Source: Oceanobacillus profundus (GTDB lineage Bacteria > Bacillota > Bacilli > Bacillales > Amphibacillaceae). From it: a DNA stretch of 64,000 nt. The translations under genes were made by a program, and so were the position numbers. The DNA is taken from NCBI RefSeq assembly GCF_003515705.1, contig NZ_QWEH01000012.1:62001-126000 (forward strand). Direction: 5' to 3'. The notes under the pieces are model-generated. The model was not told where the DNA came from. It made no database searches and was given only the letters and a program-made list of their open reading frames with translations. Below, in pieces: positions 1-8,948 of this stretch. The stretch's first letter is position 1. Every line of letters starts with the position of its first letter.

Positions 1-1
1 A

Positions 2-751
2 ATCAACCAACTCGAAAAATCCTTTGGACATTTAGAAGTATTGCGTGAAGTTGATCTACGTATCAATCCTGGTGAATTTATTGCAATTGTTGGAAAGAGT
101 GGATGCGGAAAAAGTACCTTGCTTAGACATATTGCTGGCCTTGAGAAAGCAACCACTGGAGAGGTTAAGCAGGATGATATCCTATTAGATGGTTTAAATA
201 AACAGGCACGAATTATGTTTCAAGATGCTCGGTTATTGCCTTGGTTAACAGTTCTGGAGAATGTTGGAGTTGGATTAGGTTTAAAGAAAGAATGGATGGA
301 ACAAGCGAAGTGGGCTTTACAACAAGTCGGCTTAGAAGAGAGGGCAAAAGAGTGGCCAGCCGTTTTATCAGGAGGACAAAAGCAACGGATTGCTTTAGCT
401 AGAGCATTGGCATCAAAACCAAAATTGATGCTTCTTGATGAACCATTGGGAGCGCTTGATGCGTTGACTAGGTTAGAAATGCAGTTACTTATTGAGGAAC
501 TTTGGTTGAAACAGAAATTTACAACGATTCTGGTTACTCATGATATGAGTGAGGCAATTAAGCTTGCGGACCGTGTTATTTTAATTGAAAACGGTTCGGT
601 GAAACTGGATTTGCGAATAGATCTCCCAAGACCAAGAACTCGATCAAATCCAAAATTTGCAAAGTTAGAAGAAGAACTTTTATCGAGTGTACTTGGAAAA
701 CAAAAGCTTGATTTACAGGAACACAGGATGAGAAAAGTTGGAAATGAATAA
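2..751 (+). CDS. ssuB: Aliphatic sulfonate ABC transporter ATP-binding protein, 5' end cut by window edge
   Basis: ATPase that powers import of sulfonates through the SsuC permease at the inner face of the membrane. The reading frame is open from base 2, so the true start lies outside the window; the TTG at 41 is internal. The order of motifs is complete: Walker [10 protein letters not shown] (nt 92-118), Q-loop [10 protein letters not shown], signature LSGGQKQR, Walker [13 protein letters not shown] and the switch His in VTHD. The sequence between them ([13 protein letters not shown]) is typical of the SsuB/TauB/NitT group. It stands first in a cluster with ssuD, ssuA and ssuC. Substrate within the sulfonate/taurine group cannot be fixed from the ATPase alone. 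Confidence 0.9.
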   Translation: MNQLEKSFGHLEVLREVDLRINPGEFIAIVGKSGCGKSTLLRHIAGLEKATTGEVKQDDILLDGLNKQARIMFQDARLLPWLTVLENVGVGLGLKKEWMEQAKWALQQVGLEERAKEWPAVLSGGQKQRIALARALASKPKLMLLDEPLGALDALTRLEMQLLIEELWLKQKFTTILVTHDMSEAIKLADRVILIENGSVKLDLRIDLPRPRTRSNPKFAKLEEELLSSVLGKQKLDLQEHRMRKVGNE

Positions 752-839
752 CTTTACTATGTGATTGATTGCAGTTTTATTCTTATATCAACGGCTTTGA
801 AAAAAGAAGTTAAATATATAACATTGTGGAGGTTTTAAC

Positions 840-1964
840 ATGGTTGAATTTATTACAATGGCACCAACATCAGGCGATGGGGAGTTTGTTGGCGCATCCA
901 GCAATAATGCTTCACGCAGAAAAGTGAACCCTTGGACAGGGACAGATGAAAGTTCGGAAAGACTGCCTACATTTGAATATATTAGGGATATTGCACAAGC
1001 AGCAGAAAAAGGAGGATTCTCAACATTGTTATTGCCAACAGGTGGAGGGTGCCTGGATTCCCTAGTTGTTGCAGCTAATTTGATCGGTCAGACAGATCGC
1101 TTAAAATTTCTTTTTGCGATTCGCCCGGGTTCGATTCAACCATCTATATTTGCTAAACAGTTTGCTACAGTAGATTATTGGTCAAGAGGAAGAGCGCTCG
1201 TTAATGTGGTAACAGGAGGTTCTCCAGTGGATTTAGCTGCTGATGGTGATTTTTTGGATCATGGAACAAGATACCGGAGAACTCGGGAGTATATTCAAGT
1301 ATTGAAACGACTATTTACAGAAGAAACCGTTAATCATGAAGGTGAATTTTATAAACTTCAAGGATCAACATTATTTCCAAAGCCTGAAGCTATACCAAAA
1401 ATATATTTTGGTGGCGCATCAAATGTTGGTAAGGACGTAGCAGCAGCGGAGTCTGATGTTTATATGTTATGGGGGGAAACACTGGAAAATACGAAAGAAC
1501 GAATTAACGAAATGAAGAAACGGACAGCAGCTTACAATCGGGAATTGAGTTATAGTGTTTCTTTTCAAGTTGTATTAGGTCAGACAGAAGAAGAAGCTTA
1601 TAAGAATGCTGATAGACTGCTCACAAAGGCTGAAATTGATTTGTTAAACGAGAAAAAGCAGGCAACAGCAAAAGGTGATTCCGTTGGTGTAAAAAGGCTG
1701 CACCAATTAATGGAAGAAGGGCGAGAAAATAATTTTAAGATTGGCCCTAATTTGTGGGCGGGACTGACCCAGGTATTGTCTGGAAATTCGATTGCACTCG
1801 TTGGAACGCCAGATCAGGTTGCAGCACGGATTGTGGAATTTGCTGATTTAGGATTCGATAAAGTATTGTTACGGGGTTTCCCGCATTTAGAAACAATACA
1901 AGAAATAGGTGAAAAGGTTATACCCAAGGTGCATGAGATTATTAGCATACGGCAAACAGTATAG
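840..1964 (+). CDS. ssuD: FMNH2-dependent alkanesulfonate monooxygenase (SsuD type)
   Basis: Cytoplasmic luciferase-like (LLM) flavin monooxygenase, 374 aa, close to the 380 aa of classical SsuD. It is expected to cleave the C-S bond of alkanesulfonates with reduced FMN and oxygen, releasing sulfite and an aldehyde. Family signatures are clear: an N-terminal GDG, FAIRPG near residue 100, ALVNVVTGGSPVDLA near 120-135 and LFPKPE; the C-terminal region LVGTPDQVAARI is the usual LLM end. The start is the ATG at 840 after the GGAGG-like sequence at 829-833. It lies between ssuB and ssuA. No flavin reductase (SsuE) is visible, so reduced FMN must come from elsewhere. Confidence 0.88.
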   Translation: MVEFITMAPTSGDGEFVGASSNNASRRKVNPWTGTDESSERLPTFEYIRDIAQAAEKGGFSTLLLPTGGGCLDSLVVAANLIGQTDRLKFLFAIRPGSIQPSIFAKQFATVDYWSRGRALVNVVTGGSPVDLAADGDFLDHGTRYRRTREYIQVLKRLFTEETVNHEGEFYKLQGSTLFPKPEAIPKIYFGGASNVGKDVAAAESDVYMLWGETLENTKERINEMKKRTAAYNRELSYSVSFQVVLGQTEEEAYKNADRLLTKAEIDLLNEKKQATAKGDSVGVKRLHQLMEEGRENNFKIGPNLWAGLTQVLSGNSIALVGTPDQVAARIVEFADLGFDKVLLRGFPHLETIQEIGEKVIPKVHEIISIRQTV

Positions 1965-1982
1965 GTGAGAGGAGTATATAAA

Positions 1983-2942
1983 ATGGATTATTTTTCGAAA
2001 AGGAACATGTTCATTTTGTTCAGTATATTATTGCTATCCGTTCTATTTGCAGGGTGCAGTGCGATTGCAGGTTCCTCGGATGAAATTAAAATCGGTTATC
2101 AGAAAAATGGCACAACACTGACTCTAAAGAATGATGGGGAGCTTCAAAAAGAACTTGAAGATCTAGGTTATACAGTTACTTGGTCGGAGTTTAATACTGG
2201 TAGCTCAATTCTTGAAGCATTAAATTCTGGAAGTATTGACTTTGCAGGAGCCGGGGATATTCCGTCTATTTTTGCTTTAGATAAAGGAAGTGACTTTAAA
2301 TATATTGCTAGTGAACCATCTGCCCCAACATCGGAGGGGATTTTAGTAAGCGAAAATTCCGATATACAGTCTCTTGAAGATTTAAAAGGGAAGAAGGTTG
2401 CTTATAATAACGCATCGATTGCTCAATATTTATTAACGAAATCGCTTCACGCTGTCGATTTATCGATTGATGATATTGAATCTGTCATTCTTAATCCACC
2501 AGATGCTAGTCTTGCTTTTGAAAAAGGAGAGGTAGATGCATGGGTTGTTTGGGATCCATATTTAGCTGATGCTGAATCTAGAGGGAATGTGGTTTTACAG
2601 ACAGCAGAAGATATTGTTCCATACAGATCATTTTACTTTGCGACTTCTGAGATAACCGAGGAAGCTACTGAGGTAGTCGAATTATTCATTGAACACTTAT
2701 CACAAGTTGGCAAGAGTATTGATGCGGATCCTACTGAAGCAGCTGAGCTATTAGAAGAAGCGACCAAAATTCCTTCGGCCACATGGGGAACGGTCTTAGC
2801 AAGAAAACAATCCAATGTACAGTTTATAGACAATCAAGCAATAGAAGATTTACAAGTCGAAGCAAAAGATTTATTAGACATTGGGTTAATTAATAATGAA
2901 ATAGACTTCACAGAGAACATTTGGTATCCAGAAAATGAATAA
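1983..2942 (+). CDS. ssuA: Sulfonate-binding lipoprotein of the Ssu ABC transporter
   Basis: Extracytoplasmic substrate-binding protein, 319 aa, anchored to the outer face of the membrane. The N-terminus has basic residues, a hydrophobic stretch and the lipobox LFAGC with Cys25 as the lipidation site. The mature part starts with IKIGYQKNGTTLTLK and contains GSSILEALNSGSIDFAGAG and VVWDPYLADAE, typical of the SsuA/TauA/NMT1 family. The ATG at 1983 is chosen because the GAGAGGAG at 1967-1974 lies at the right distance and it gives a proper lipoprotein signal; an upstream GTG at 1965 would add six residues and hide it. It follows ssuD by 18 bases. Confidence 0.88.
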   Translation: MDYFSKRNMFILFSILLLSVLFAGCSAIAGSSDEIKIGYQKNGTTLTLKNDGELQKELEDLGYTVTWSEFNTGSSILEALNSGSIDFAGAGDIPSIFALDKGSDFKYIASEPSAPTSEGILVSENSDIQSLEDLKGKKVAYNNASIAQYLLTKSLHAVDLSIDDIESVILNPPDASLAFEKGEVDAWVVWDPYLADAESRGNVVLQTAEDIVPYRSFYFATSEITEEATEVVELFIEHLSQVGKSIDADPTEAAELLEEATKIPSATWGTVLARKQSNVQFIDNQAIEDLQVEAKDLLDIGLINNEIDFTENIWYPENE

Positions 2943-2971
2943 TTAAAATCAGTTAATTAATGGCTAGCTTA

Positions 2972-3003
2972 GCAGATAGGAAAGTATAGACCTTCCTATC
3001 TGC
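2972..3003. repeat. 32-base hairpin, copy of a dispersed element
   Basis: Inverted repeat with arms GCAGATAGGAA (2972-2982) and TTCCTATCTGC (2993-3003) in the ssuA-ssuC gap. It has no T-run, so it is a poor terminator, but it could weaken read-through or shield the 3' end of the ssuA message. An element of the same length and 25/32 identity lies at 53382-53413, and related arms occur at 50956-50985. Confidence 0.6.
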
Positions 3004-3094
3004 ATAAGTGAAATCTAGGTGTGTACCACCAAACATTCTATTCATAGTTCATAAGTTCACGGATGAATTATGTAAGTAAAAGGAAGTGAAAAAA

Positions 3095-3874
3095 GTGAAA
3101 GAAAAAACTAGTAGTTTTTATGACCGAATAGCCCCGTGGATAATTCCGGTAGCATTGTTATTGGGTTGGCAGTTATTTACAATGAACAGGTCAATTTCAG
3201 GCAGCATATTGCCTCCCCCTTTGGAAGTTGTTCAAGCGGGTGCTCAAATGGCTGTGAATGGAGATCTGTGGACTCATATTTTTATTAGCTTTAACCGTGC
3301 ATTAACCGGTTTTGTAATCGGTGGTGGATTAGGGTTAATTTTTGGTTTATTAAATGGAATATATCCGATTGCGGAGAAACATTTAGACACTACCGTTCAA
3401 ATGTTCCGTAATATCCCACATTTAGCTTTAATTCCACTTATTATATTATGGTTTGGGGTTGGTGAAGAGCCCAAAGTTATTTTGGTAGCTATTGGTGTCT
3501 TTTTTCCAATTTATATAAACACGTATCACGGCATTCGTTCGGTTGATAAGGGGCTAATTGAAATGGGGAATGTTTATCGATTATCAAGGCAGAAGCTTTT
3601 TTCAAAAATTGTACTGAGGGGAGCACTGCCATCTATTTTAGTTGGAATTCGATATGCACTGGGAACAATGTGGGTAACGTTAATCGTAGCAGAAACAGTA
3701 GCAGCTTCCTCTGGAATTGGTTACATGTCAAATAATGCCCGAGAATTTATGCAACTTGATATCGTTGTTCTAGCGATATTACTATACGCACTTTTAGGGA
3801 AGCTGGCAGATTCTCTTGCAAAGCTATTAGAGAGCAGACTCCTAAAGTGGAATCCAGTTTATCAAAAGAAATAG
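3095..3874 (+). CDS. ssuC: Sulfonate ABC transporter permease
   Basis: Integral membrane permease of the BPD_transp_1 family, about 259 aa, pairing with SsuB and SsuA. Hydrophobic segments can be seen near the N-terminus (IIPVALLLGWQLF) and from residue 70 onward. The SsuC/TauC motifs RNIPHLALIPLIILWFG and LRGALPSILVGIRYALG (the EAA-like cytoplasmic loop contacting the ATPase) are present. Two GTG starts are possible, 3086 and 3095; 3095 is preferred because GGAAGTG (3082-3088) then sits about 8 bases upstream. The gap from ssuA is 150 bases and holds a hairpin, which may set the permease level below that of the binding protein. Confidence 0.87.
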   Translation: MKEKTSSFYDRIAPWIIPVALLLGWQLFTMNRSISGSILPPPLEVVQAGAQMAVNGDLWTHIFISFNRALTGFVIGGGLGLIFGLLNGIYPIAEKHLDTTVQMFRNIPHLALIPLIILWFGVGEEPKVILVAIGVFFPIYINTYHGIRSVDKGLIEMGNVYRLSRQKLFSKIVLRGALPSILVGIRYALGTMWVTLIVAETVAASSGIGYMSNNAREFMQLDIVVLAILLYALLGKLADSLAKLLESRLLKWNPVYQKK

Positions 3875-3893
3875 TATGAAAGGATTGAAAACA

Positions 3894-5222
3894 GTGGAGA
3901 AAAAACAGATAGCTTTAGGTGTTTTTCTTATGGGAACAGGTCATCATATGGCCTCATGGAGACACCCAGATGTTCCAGCCGATGGATTTGAGGATTTTAA
4001 CTTTTATCGTGAAGTTGCTGAAATTGCTGAGAAAGGAAAGCTAGATATGATTTTTTTAAGTGATGGTCTTTCTTTTCATCGATTATCACACCCTGCAGAA
4101 TTAGTAAGGCTAGATCCGCTTACACTTCTTCCTGCATTAGCTGCTGTTACAAAAAAAATTGGTCTTGCAGCTACAGCATCAACAACATACAATGAGCCAT
4201 TTCATCTAGCTAGAAAATTTGCTTCACTAGATCATATAAGCAATGGAAGATCAGCATGGAATGTGGTGACGTCCTATTATGAGCACGAAGCAAGCAATTT
4301 TAGTAAGAAGGAACATTTAGCGCATGACCTACGCTATGAACGAGCAGGTGAATTTGTCGAAGTCGTGAAAGGTTTATGGGATAGTTGGGAAGACGGAGTA
4401 CTTATTCGTGATAAAGAATCTGGTGTTTACTTTAATTCTGATAAGTTGCATTCATTGAATCATGAAGGAAAGCATTTTTCTGTAAAAGGACCATTAAATG
4501 CATCGCGTTCACCGCAAGGTCATCCAGTTATCGTTCAGGCGGGGTCTTCAGAAGATGGCACAACGCTTGCGGCCCAGACAGCGGATGTTATTTTCACAGC
4601 ACAGCAGACGCTTGAAGGGGCACAACAATTTTATAAAAAAGTAAAGAAAAAGGTAATTGCCTCTGGAAGAAAACCGGATGAAGTAAAAATTATGCCAGGT
4701 GTTTCCCCTTTTATAGGCAGGACAGAGGCTGAGGCTAAAGAGAAATATGAGCAATTACAAGACCTGATTGTTTCAGAGATTGGACTTGATTTCTTATCCG
4801 ATTATCTTGGTGGTATGGATTTCTCAAATCTTTCACTTGATGATCAACTTCCGGATGAAATCCCGAAAACGAATGGAAACCAAAGCAGAAGAGAATTAAT
4901 AATTGAACTGGCGAGGCGAGAAAACTTAACAATTAGGGAGCTTTATAAACGAATTGCTGGTGCAAGAGGACATTTCACGATATTCGGTACACCGGAACAG
5001 ATTGCAGACCAATTAGAAGCTTGGATTGTAGCTGAAGGTGCGGATGGTTTTAATTTGATGCCTCAATATTTACCTGGTGGCTTAAGCGAATTTGTTGAAC
5101 AAGTTATTCCAATACTTCAACAGCGCGGGCTATTTAGAAAGGAATATGATTACAGTACACTTCGGGGCCATTTAGGTTTGTTAATGCCGGAGTCTAAATA
5201 TTCAGCATTAAAAACCAGATAA
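3894..5222 (+). CDS. LLM flavin monooxygenase, NtaA/SnaA/DszA family
   Basis: FMNH2-dependent monooxygenase of about 442 aa, the family of nitrilotriacetate monooxygenase A and DszA. Signatures: LGVFLMGTGHHMASWRHP at the N-terminus, DMIFLSDGL, SNGRSAWNVVTS near residue 125 and HPVIVQAGSS near 210. The product works on an unknown substrate; in bacilli such enzymes often sit in sulfur-compound clusters and cleave C-S or C-N bonds. The GTG at 3894 is preferred over the ATG at 3876: AAAGGA (3879-3884) is 9 bases before it, and homologues start close to this point. It directly follows ssuC, so it is probably cotranscribed with the ssu genes and widens their substrate range (inference). Confidence 0.82.
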   Translation: MEKKQIALGVFLMGTGHHMASWRHPDVPADGFEDFNFYREVAEIAEKGKLDMIFLSDGLSFHRLSHPAELVRLDPLTLLPALAAVTKKIGLAATASTTYNEPFHLARKFASLDHISNGRSAWNVVTSYYEHEASNFSKKEHLAHDLRYERAGEFVEVVKGLWDSWEDGVLIRDKESGVYFNSDKLHSLNHEGKHFSVKGPLNASRSPQGHPVIVQAGSSEDGTTLAAQTADVIFTAQQTLEGAQQFYKKVKKKVIASGRKPDEVKIMPGVSPFIGRTEAEAKEKYEQLQDLIVSEIGLDFLSDYLGGMDFSNLSLDDQLPDEIPKTNGNQSRRELIIELARRENLTIRELYKRIAGARGHFTIFGTPEQIADQLEAWIVAEGADGFNLMPQYLPGGLSEFVEQVIPILQQRGLFRKEYDYSTLRGHLGLLMPESKYSALKTR

Positions 5223-5226
5223 TATG

Positions 5227-5258
5227 TAGAGGCATGTCTGCTGCATGCCTCTATAATT
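5227..5258 (+). terminator. Probable terminator of the ssu cluster
   Basis: Stem TAGAGGCATG (5227-5236) and CATGCCTCTA (5244-5253), followed by the weak U-tract TAATTT. It closes the plus-strand ssu unit and may also serve fetB coming from the other side. Confidence 0.6.
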
Positions 5259-5316
5259 TCCGTTCATAATAACATTCAAACACGAGGTTAAATTATAAAA
5301 GCTACTGCGAATCAGT

Positions 5317-6078
5317 TTAAGTATTCTTATCATTCTTCAACAATTGCATCCGATTGTTAAATAGACTTGGATAGGATAAGAATCCTAGCATGGCACTTGT
5401 AACGACAGCAGAAGTTAAAACTAGAAAAAGAATAAGTAATTGAAATTGTACAGCTTGTATAGGATCTGCACCCGCAATGATTTGTCCACTCATCATTCCA
5501 GGAAGCTGAACGAGCCCAATTGTTTTCTGGCTTTCAATTGTCGGTATTGTACTTGCTTGAATCGATGTAATAAGTTGTTTATGAATTGCTTGCTTTGGTG
5601 TTCCGCCAAGGGATAGAATTAGCTCTGCTTTATCTTGATGGGTATCAATTTCAGCTGTAAACCGATTAAGAAATAGAATCGAAAGCACCATCGAATTCCC
5701 GATCATCATACCACTAATGGGAATAATATATTGAGCCGTGGGTGGTATAATGTGGAACCCGAGTAAAATACTTTGAGTTAATACTTCGATGAAAACATAT
5801 GTCGAAACGAGTTTCCATGTAATCCCTTTTATCGTAACACCTTTTTTCCTTGCATTATGTGTTGCAGCAAAAATCATCAACATAATCATGAGTATGATAA
5901 AGATCATACTTTCTGAGTCAAATACGAATTGTAGAACATAGCCAACTGCTAATAATTGTATCGTTGAGCGAATCACTGCGACAATGGTATCTTTTTCTAA
6001 TCCTAGATTAAGCGTTTTTGATAATAAAATTGGTATCAAGACGAAAATAAGAGCTAAGGCTAATGTCAAATAGCTCAT
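5317..6078 (-). CDS. fetB: FetB-like ABC permease (UPF0014)
   Basis: Polytopic membrane protein of 253 aa of the UPF0014 family (E. coli FetB/YbbM, B. subtilis YjkA). About seven hydrophobic segments are visible; the stretches TIQLLAVGYVLQFVF and PISGMMIGNSMVLSILFL are characteristic. In E. coli FetAB helps resistance to oxidative stress, apparently by exporting iron; that role is carried over here by homology only. Its ATG overlaps the stop of the ATPase gene by 4 bases (ATGA), so the two are translationally coupled. Confidence 0.82.
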   Translation of the reverse strand: MSYLTLALALIFVLIPILLSKTLNLGLEKDTIVAVIRSTIQLLAVGYVLQFVFDSESMIFIILMIMLMIFAATHNARKKGVTIKGITWKLVSTYVFIEVLTQSILLGFHIIPPTAQYIIPISGMMIGNSMVLSILFLNRFTAEIDTHQDKAELILSLGGTPKQAIHKQLITSIQASTIPTIESQKTIGLVQLPGMMSGQIIAGADPIQAVQFQLLILFLVLTSAVVTSAMLGFLSYPSLFNNRMQLLKNDKNT

Positions 6079-6806
6079 ACATTAACCCCCTCTACAAATT
6101 GTTTTACTCTTTCATCTTGAGGGTTATCCAGAAGGCTAGTTTCTCCAGTTTCAACAACTTCTCCGTTCATCATCACCCATGTATAATCCCCAACTGATAA
6201 GGCCTGCTGTAAATTGTGGGTAATCCATATAATTGTTGTACGATATTTCTGGTTAATTTTCACAATCAATTCCTCAATATCTTGTTGTGAAACACGGTCA
6301 AGTGAAGAAGTAATCTCATCAAGCAATAAAACTTTTGGTCGATTTACAAGCGTCCTCGCTACTGAAACTTTTTGTCGCTGTCCACCAGATAAATCCTTGA
6401 CATTTCGATATAAAAATTCTTCATCTAAGCGAACATCGCGCAGTAATTCCTTTGCTTTTTCCTCTTTTAACTGTTTACCTTGTAATGATAAAGGCAGGGC
6501 TAAGTTTGAAAAAACCGTACCACTTATCATAGTTGCACTTTGTAATGCTAACCCGATATTGCGACGTAATGTGGTTGGTTCATAATCCGTAATCGGTTTA
6601 TTTTTAATATAAATTTCACCGGATTTTGGTGATATAAGTCCATTACATAATCTAAATAATGTTGTTTTACCAGCGCCTGAAGGTCCAACCAATGTTGTTA
6701 TTTTCCCTTCAGGAAAGGAGCCGGTAATATCCTTTAAAATATGTACGTCTCCATCAAAATAATTCACATGGTTTAACTGAATTACTGTATTGTTGCTTGC
6801 TGTCAT
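6075..6806 (-). CDS. fetA: FetA-like ABC transporter ATP-binding protein
   Basis: ATPase of 243 aa partnering the UPF0014 permease. Walker A GPSGAGKTT near residue 42, Q-loop LALQSAT, signature LSGGQRQKV near 142, Walker B VLLLDEITSSLD and H-loop WITHN are all present. The Glu-Ile-Thr after the Walker B Asp is a common variant in FetA/YjkB proteins. The start is supported by GGTGGAG shortly upstream on the minus strand. It is first in a two-gene operon; no metal-responsive operator was recognised in the roughly 200 bases upstream. Confidence 0.82.
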   Translation of the reverse strand: MTASNNTVIQLNHVNYFDGDVHILKDITGSFPEGKITTLVGPSGAGKTTLFRLCNGLISPKSGEIYIKNKPITDYEPTTLRRNIGLALQSATMISGTVFSNLALPLSLQGKQLKEEKAKELLRDVRLDEEFLYRNVKDLSGGQRQKVSVARTLVNRPKVLLLDEITSSLDRVSQQDIEELIVKINQKYRTTIIWITHNLQQALSVGDYTWVMMNGEVVETGETSLLDNPQDERVKQFVEGVNV

Positions 6807-6974
6807 TGTGCTCCACCTTTTTTCATAATAGAGGCCGGTCTTAATTTTCTTTTAAACACGCTTAATAAATCGTTCCCTAATAACAAGGTTTATAATTGTG
6901 ACAATACTTATTATCGTTTATTTTTAATAATGATGCTAAAATTATGCACATAAAAGAGAAGTGAACTTAAAGAA

Positions 6975-6995
6975 GGCACGCTACAGTGCATGCCA
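6975..6995 (-). terminator. Terminator after the YitT gene
   Basis: On the minus strand the imperfect stem GGCATGC/GCGTGCC is followed by TTCTTT, just past the stop codon of the YitT gene. Confidence 0.5.
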
Positions 6996-7004
6996 CTAGA
7001 AACC

Positions 7005-7871
7005 TTATAATTTTTGACCATAATAACGATCTAGAGAAAAACCGCGGCCTAAAATTTCAGATGCATTAATAAAAATAACAAAAGTTGAAGGAGCTTCTTT
7101 TTGCAACAGTTTTTTCAGCTGCACGGCCTCTTGTTGTTCAGTTACACAGAGAATCATTGTCTTATCAAGGTTAGAATAGCCGCCGACAGATCGAACTTTC
7201 GTTAAACCACGGTCGATTCCTTCATGAATAAGAGTTTGAATTTTTTCTTCTTCATCGGTAATGATTAAAATTAACTTTGTCGCTGTTGTTCGTAATTGAA
7301 CAAAATCAATTGCTTTTCCACTAATGTAGATAGCTAATAGCGCAAATAAAGTGAGTTCTAAACTAAATACGATGATGGAGGCAATTACGACAAGCCCGTC
7401 CACAATAAATTGAGAATACCCGCTTGATATACCGGTGAACTTCTTTACGATTTGTGCGATTGCTGCCGTTCCACCTGTTGATCCATTTCCTTTATAAACA
7501 ATACCTAGTCCAATACCGAGTAAGATTCCACCGTAAAGAGCTCCTAGCAGTGGATTCGTAATTTCAATCGGAATATCCGCTGAAAGATAAATAATCAAAG
7601 GAACCCAAAATGTACCTAGCAGTGTTTTGAAGCTGAAGTCTTTACCTAACGCAAACCAGCCAATAAAGAAGATTGGTATGTTAATCACGAGTTGAACAAG
7701 TGCTGGACTTAGTGCGTATATTTCAAATAGGATGGTGCTAATTCCTGATATACCACCTGCCGCAAGCTTTGCTGGCAGAAAAAATGTGTTATAAGAAAGT
7801 CCGACAAGTGTGGCGCCAAGGATAATATAGATATATTCCATCATTGATTTATTCTGTTTTAATTTTTTCAT
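7005..7871 (-). CDS. YitT family membrane protein (DUF161 plus DUF2179)
   Basis: Protein of 288 aa with five or six hydrophobic segments in the first 200 residues and a soluble C-terminal DUF2179 domain from about residue 210. Motifs such as NTFFLPAKLAAGGISGIS and GNGSTGGTAAIA mark the YitT/YqfU/YpjC family, abundant in bacilli; its function is not established. The start is the ATG at 7871 because AAAGGA lies 9 bases upstream; a longer frame to 7943 would add 24 residues rich in Lys and Arg without a ribosome binding site. It is transcribed alone. Confidence 0.85.
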   Translation of the reverse strand: MKKLKQNKSMMEYIYIILGATLVGLSYNTFFLPAKLAAGGISGISTILFEIYALSPALVQLVINIPIFFIGWFALGKDFSFKTLLGTFWVPLIIYLSADIPIEITNPLLGALYGGILLGIGLGIVYKGNGSTGGTAAIAQIVKKFTGISSGYSQFIVDGLVVIASIIVFSLELTLFALLAIYISGKAIDFVQLRTTATKLILIITDEEEKIQTLIHEGIDRGLTKVRSVGGYSNLDKTMILCVTEQQEAVQLKKLLQKEAPSTFVIFINASEILGRGFSLDRYYGQKL

Positions 7872-7979
7872 TCGCTTATTTCCTTTCCGTTTCAACCTAA
7901 CCTTATTTACTTTATCATTTGCGAGCATTAGAGTAAATAGCATATAACTAAGCGTTGGTCAAAAGGAAAGGGTATATAA

Positions 7980-8007
7980 AAACACGGATTCAAGTTGAAC
8001 CCGTGTA
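7980..8007 (-). terminator. Terminator after the CoxG-like gene
   Basis: Hairpin with arms ACACGG.TTC and GAACCCGTGT; read on the minus strand it runs into TTTTT. It lies just beyond the stop codon of the SRPBCC protein. Confidence 0.7.
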
Positions 8008-8017
8008 AGCTATCTTA

Positions 8018-8479
8018 TTATACAGTTGCTGTCATTTTTTCCGTTTCAGCGATTTTTGCCGCAACTTTCTCTGTGAATTCTTTGCCGATTTTTGGTAAGA
8101 CTGTTTTTAATACGGGATTGATCATCGCTCCCATCATGCCTTTAACCGTAATATTTAAGCTTCCGGTTATTTGTGTTTTTGCTTGGGATAAGGGAGTTGC
8201 TTTAAAATATCCGTCACCTACCCAGCTTTCGCTTGAACCACTTAATTCAAATATAATGTGTGATGGTTCTGTCCATTCAGTAATCCGGACTTTCACACGT
8301 ACATCTTTTTGAACTACTCCAATATCACCGTGTAATTTCCATGTTGATTGACGCTCATTAATAATTTCATGTTCCGTATATCCTGGAACAAGGGGCGCCC
8401 AGTTATTCATGTCACTAACAAAATTCCAAATCCTTTTACTTGGCATATCTAATTCGACATGATGGATGCTTTGTGCCAT
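8018..8479 (-). CDS. CoxG-like SRPBCC (START-fold) protein
   Basis: Small soluble protein of 153 aa of the CO dehydrogenase subunit G (CoxG/DUF1857) group with the SRPBCC lipid or ligand pocket fold. The pattern IWNFVSDMNNWAPLVPGY near the N-terminus and the closing region TVKGMMGAMINPVLKT support it. There are no CO dehydrogenase genes nearby, so the name gives only the fold. The ATG at 8479 follows a strong AAAGGAGG; the longer frame to 8515 would put that site inside the gene. Physiological role unknown. Confidence 0.78.
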   Translation of the reverse strand: MAQSIHHVELDMPSKRIWNFVSDMNNWAPLVPGYTEHEIINERQSTWKLHGDIGVVQKDVRVKVRITEWTEPSHIIFELSGSSESWVGDGYFKATPLSQAKTQITGSLNITVKGMMGAMINPVLKTVLPKIGKEFTEKVAAKIAETEKMTATV

Positions 8480-8558
8480 GCGTACTGACCTCCTTTGCCT
8501 ATGTAATGAATACATGCAAATTTAATATATGATGCAAATGCCATTTTTAGACTAAGTA

Positions 8559-8588
8559 GTATAGAAATAACCTTAACTATTCATAATA
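8559..8588 (+). promoter_or_regulatory. Candidate sigma-G promoter for the SASP gene
   Basis: GTATA at 8559-8563 and CATAATA at 8582-8588, spaced by 18 bases, fit the sigma-G patterns GHATR and CATnnTA. The start of transcription would be near 8595, about 40 bases before the SASP gene. The gene product belongs to a class made in the forespore under sigma-G, which makes the match credible. Confidence 0.5.
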
Positions 8589-8633
8589 AAATGGAGCAGT
8601 TTAATTCTGTTCAACTACACCGAGGAGTGATCG

Positions 8634-8837
8634 ATGATGGCTCGTAACAACAGAAATCAATTGTTAGTGCCTGGTGCGGAAAATGCAGTGGACAACATGA
8701 AGGAAGAAATTGCAAATGAGTTCAAAGTAGAACTTGGAGCTGATACAACTGCACGTGAAAACGGTTCGGTGGGTGGCGAGATGGTCAAACGAATGATCAA
8801 AATCGCTGAGGAAAGTATGGTTAATAAACGTAATTAG
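8634..8837 (+). CDS. Alpha/beta-type small acid-soluble spore protein
   Basis: DNA-binding protein of 66-67 aa made in the forespore; it coats spore DNA and is cut by the GPR protease at germination. The family core is plain: [29 protein letters not shown] with the GPR cut region, and [12 protein letters not shown]. The ATG codons at 8634 and 8637 are adjacent; GAGGAG at 8622-8627 fits either, and 8637 gives the usual MARNN start. It is monocistronic, with its own terminator. It is strong evidence for an endospore former. Confidence 0.95.
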   Translation: MMARNNRNQLLVPGAENAVDNMKEEIANEFKVELGADTTARENGSVGGEMVKRMIKIAEESMVNKRN

Positions 8838-8851
8838 TTGGTAGTAATTGA

Positions 8852-8885
8852 GGATACCCGGTTATATAGTTGGGTATCCTTTTTT
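8852..8885 (+). terminator. SASP gene terminator
   Basis: Perfect 8-bp stem GGATACCC (8852-8859) and GGGTATCC (8872-8879), then a run of six T. Confidence 0.9.
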
Positions 8886-8914
8886 AGCATAGGTATAGGA
8901 TAGTTTTTTTCAAA

Positions 8915-8945
8915 AAGAAACCGGCAGAATGCCGATTTCTTTTTG
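8915..8945 (-). terminator. ilvE terminator
   Basis: Stem GAAA-CCGGC with GCCGA-TTTC around the loop AGAAT; on the minus strand it is followed by CTTTTTG. It ends the ilvE transcript facing the SASP gene. Confidence 0.75.
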
Positions 8946-8948
8946 AAA

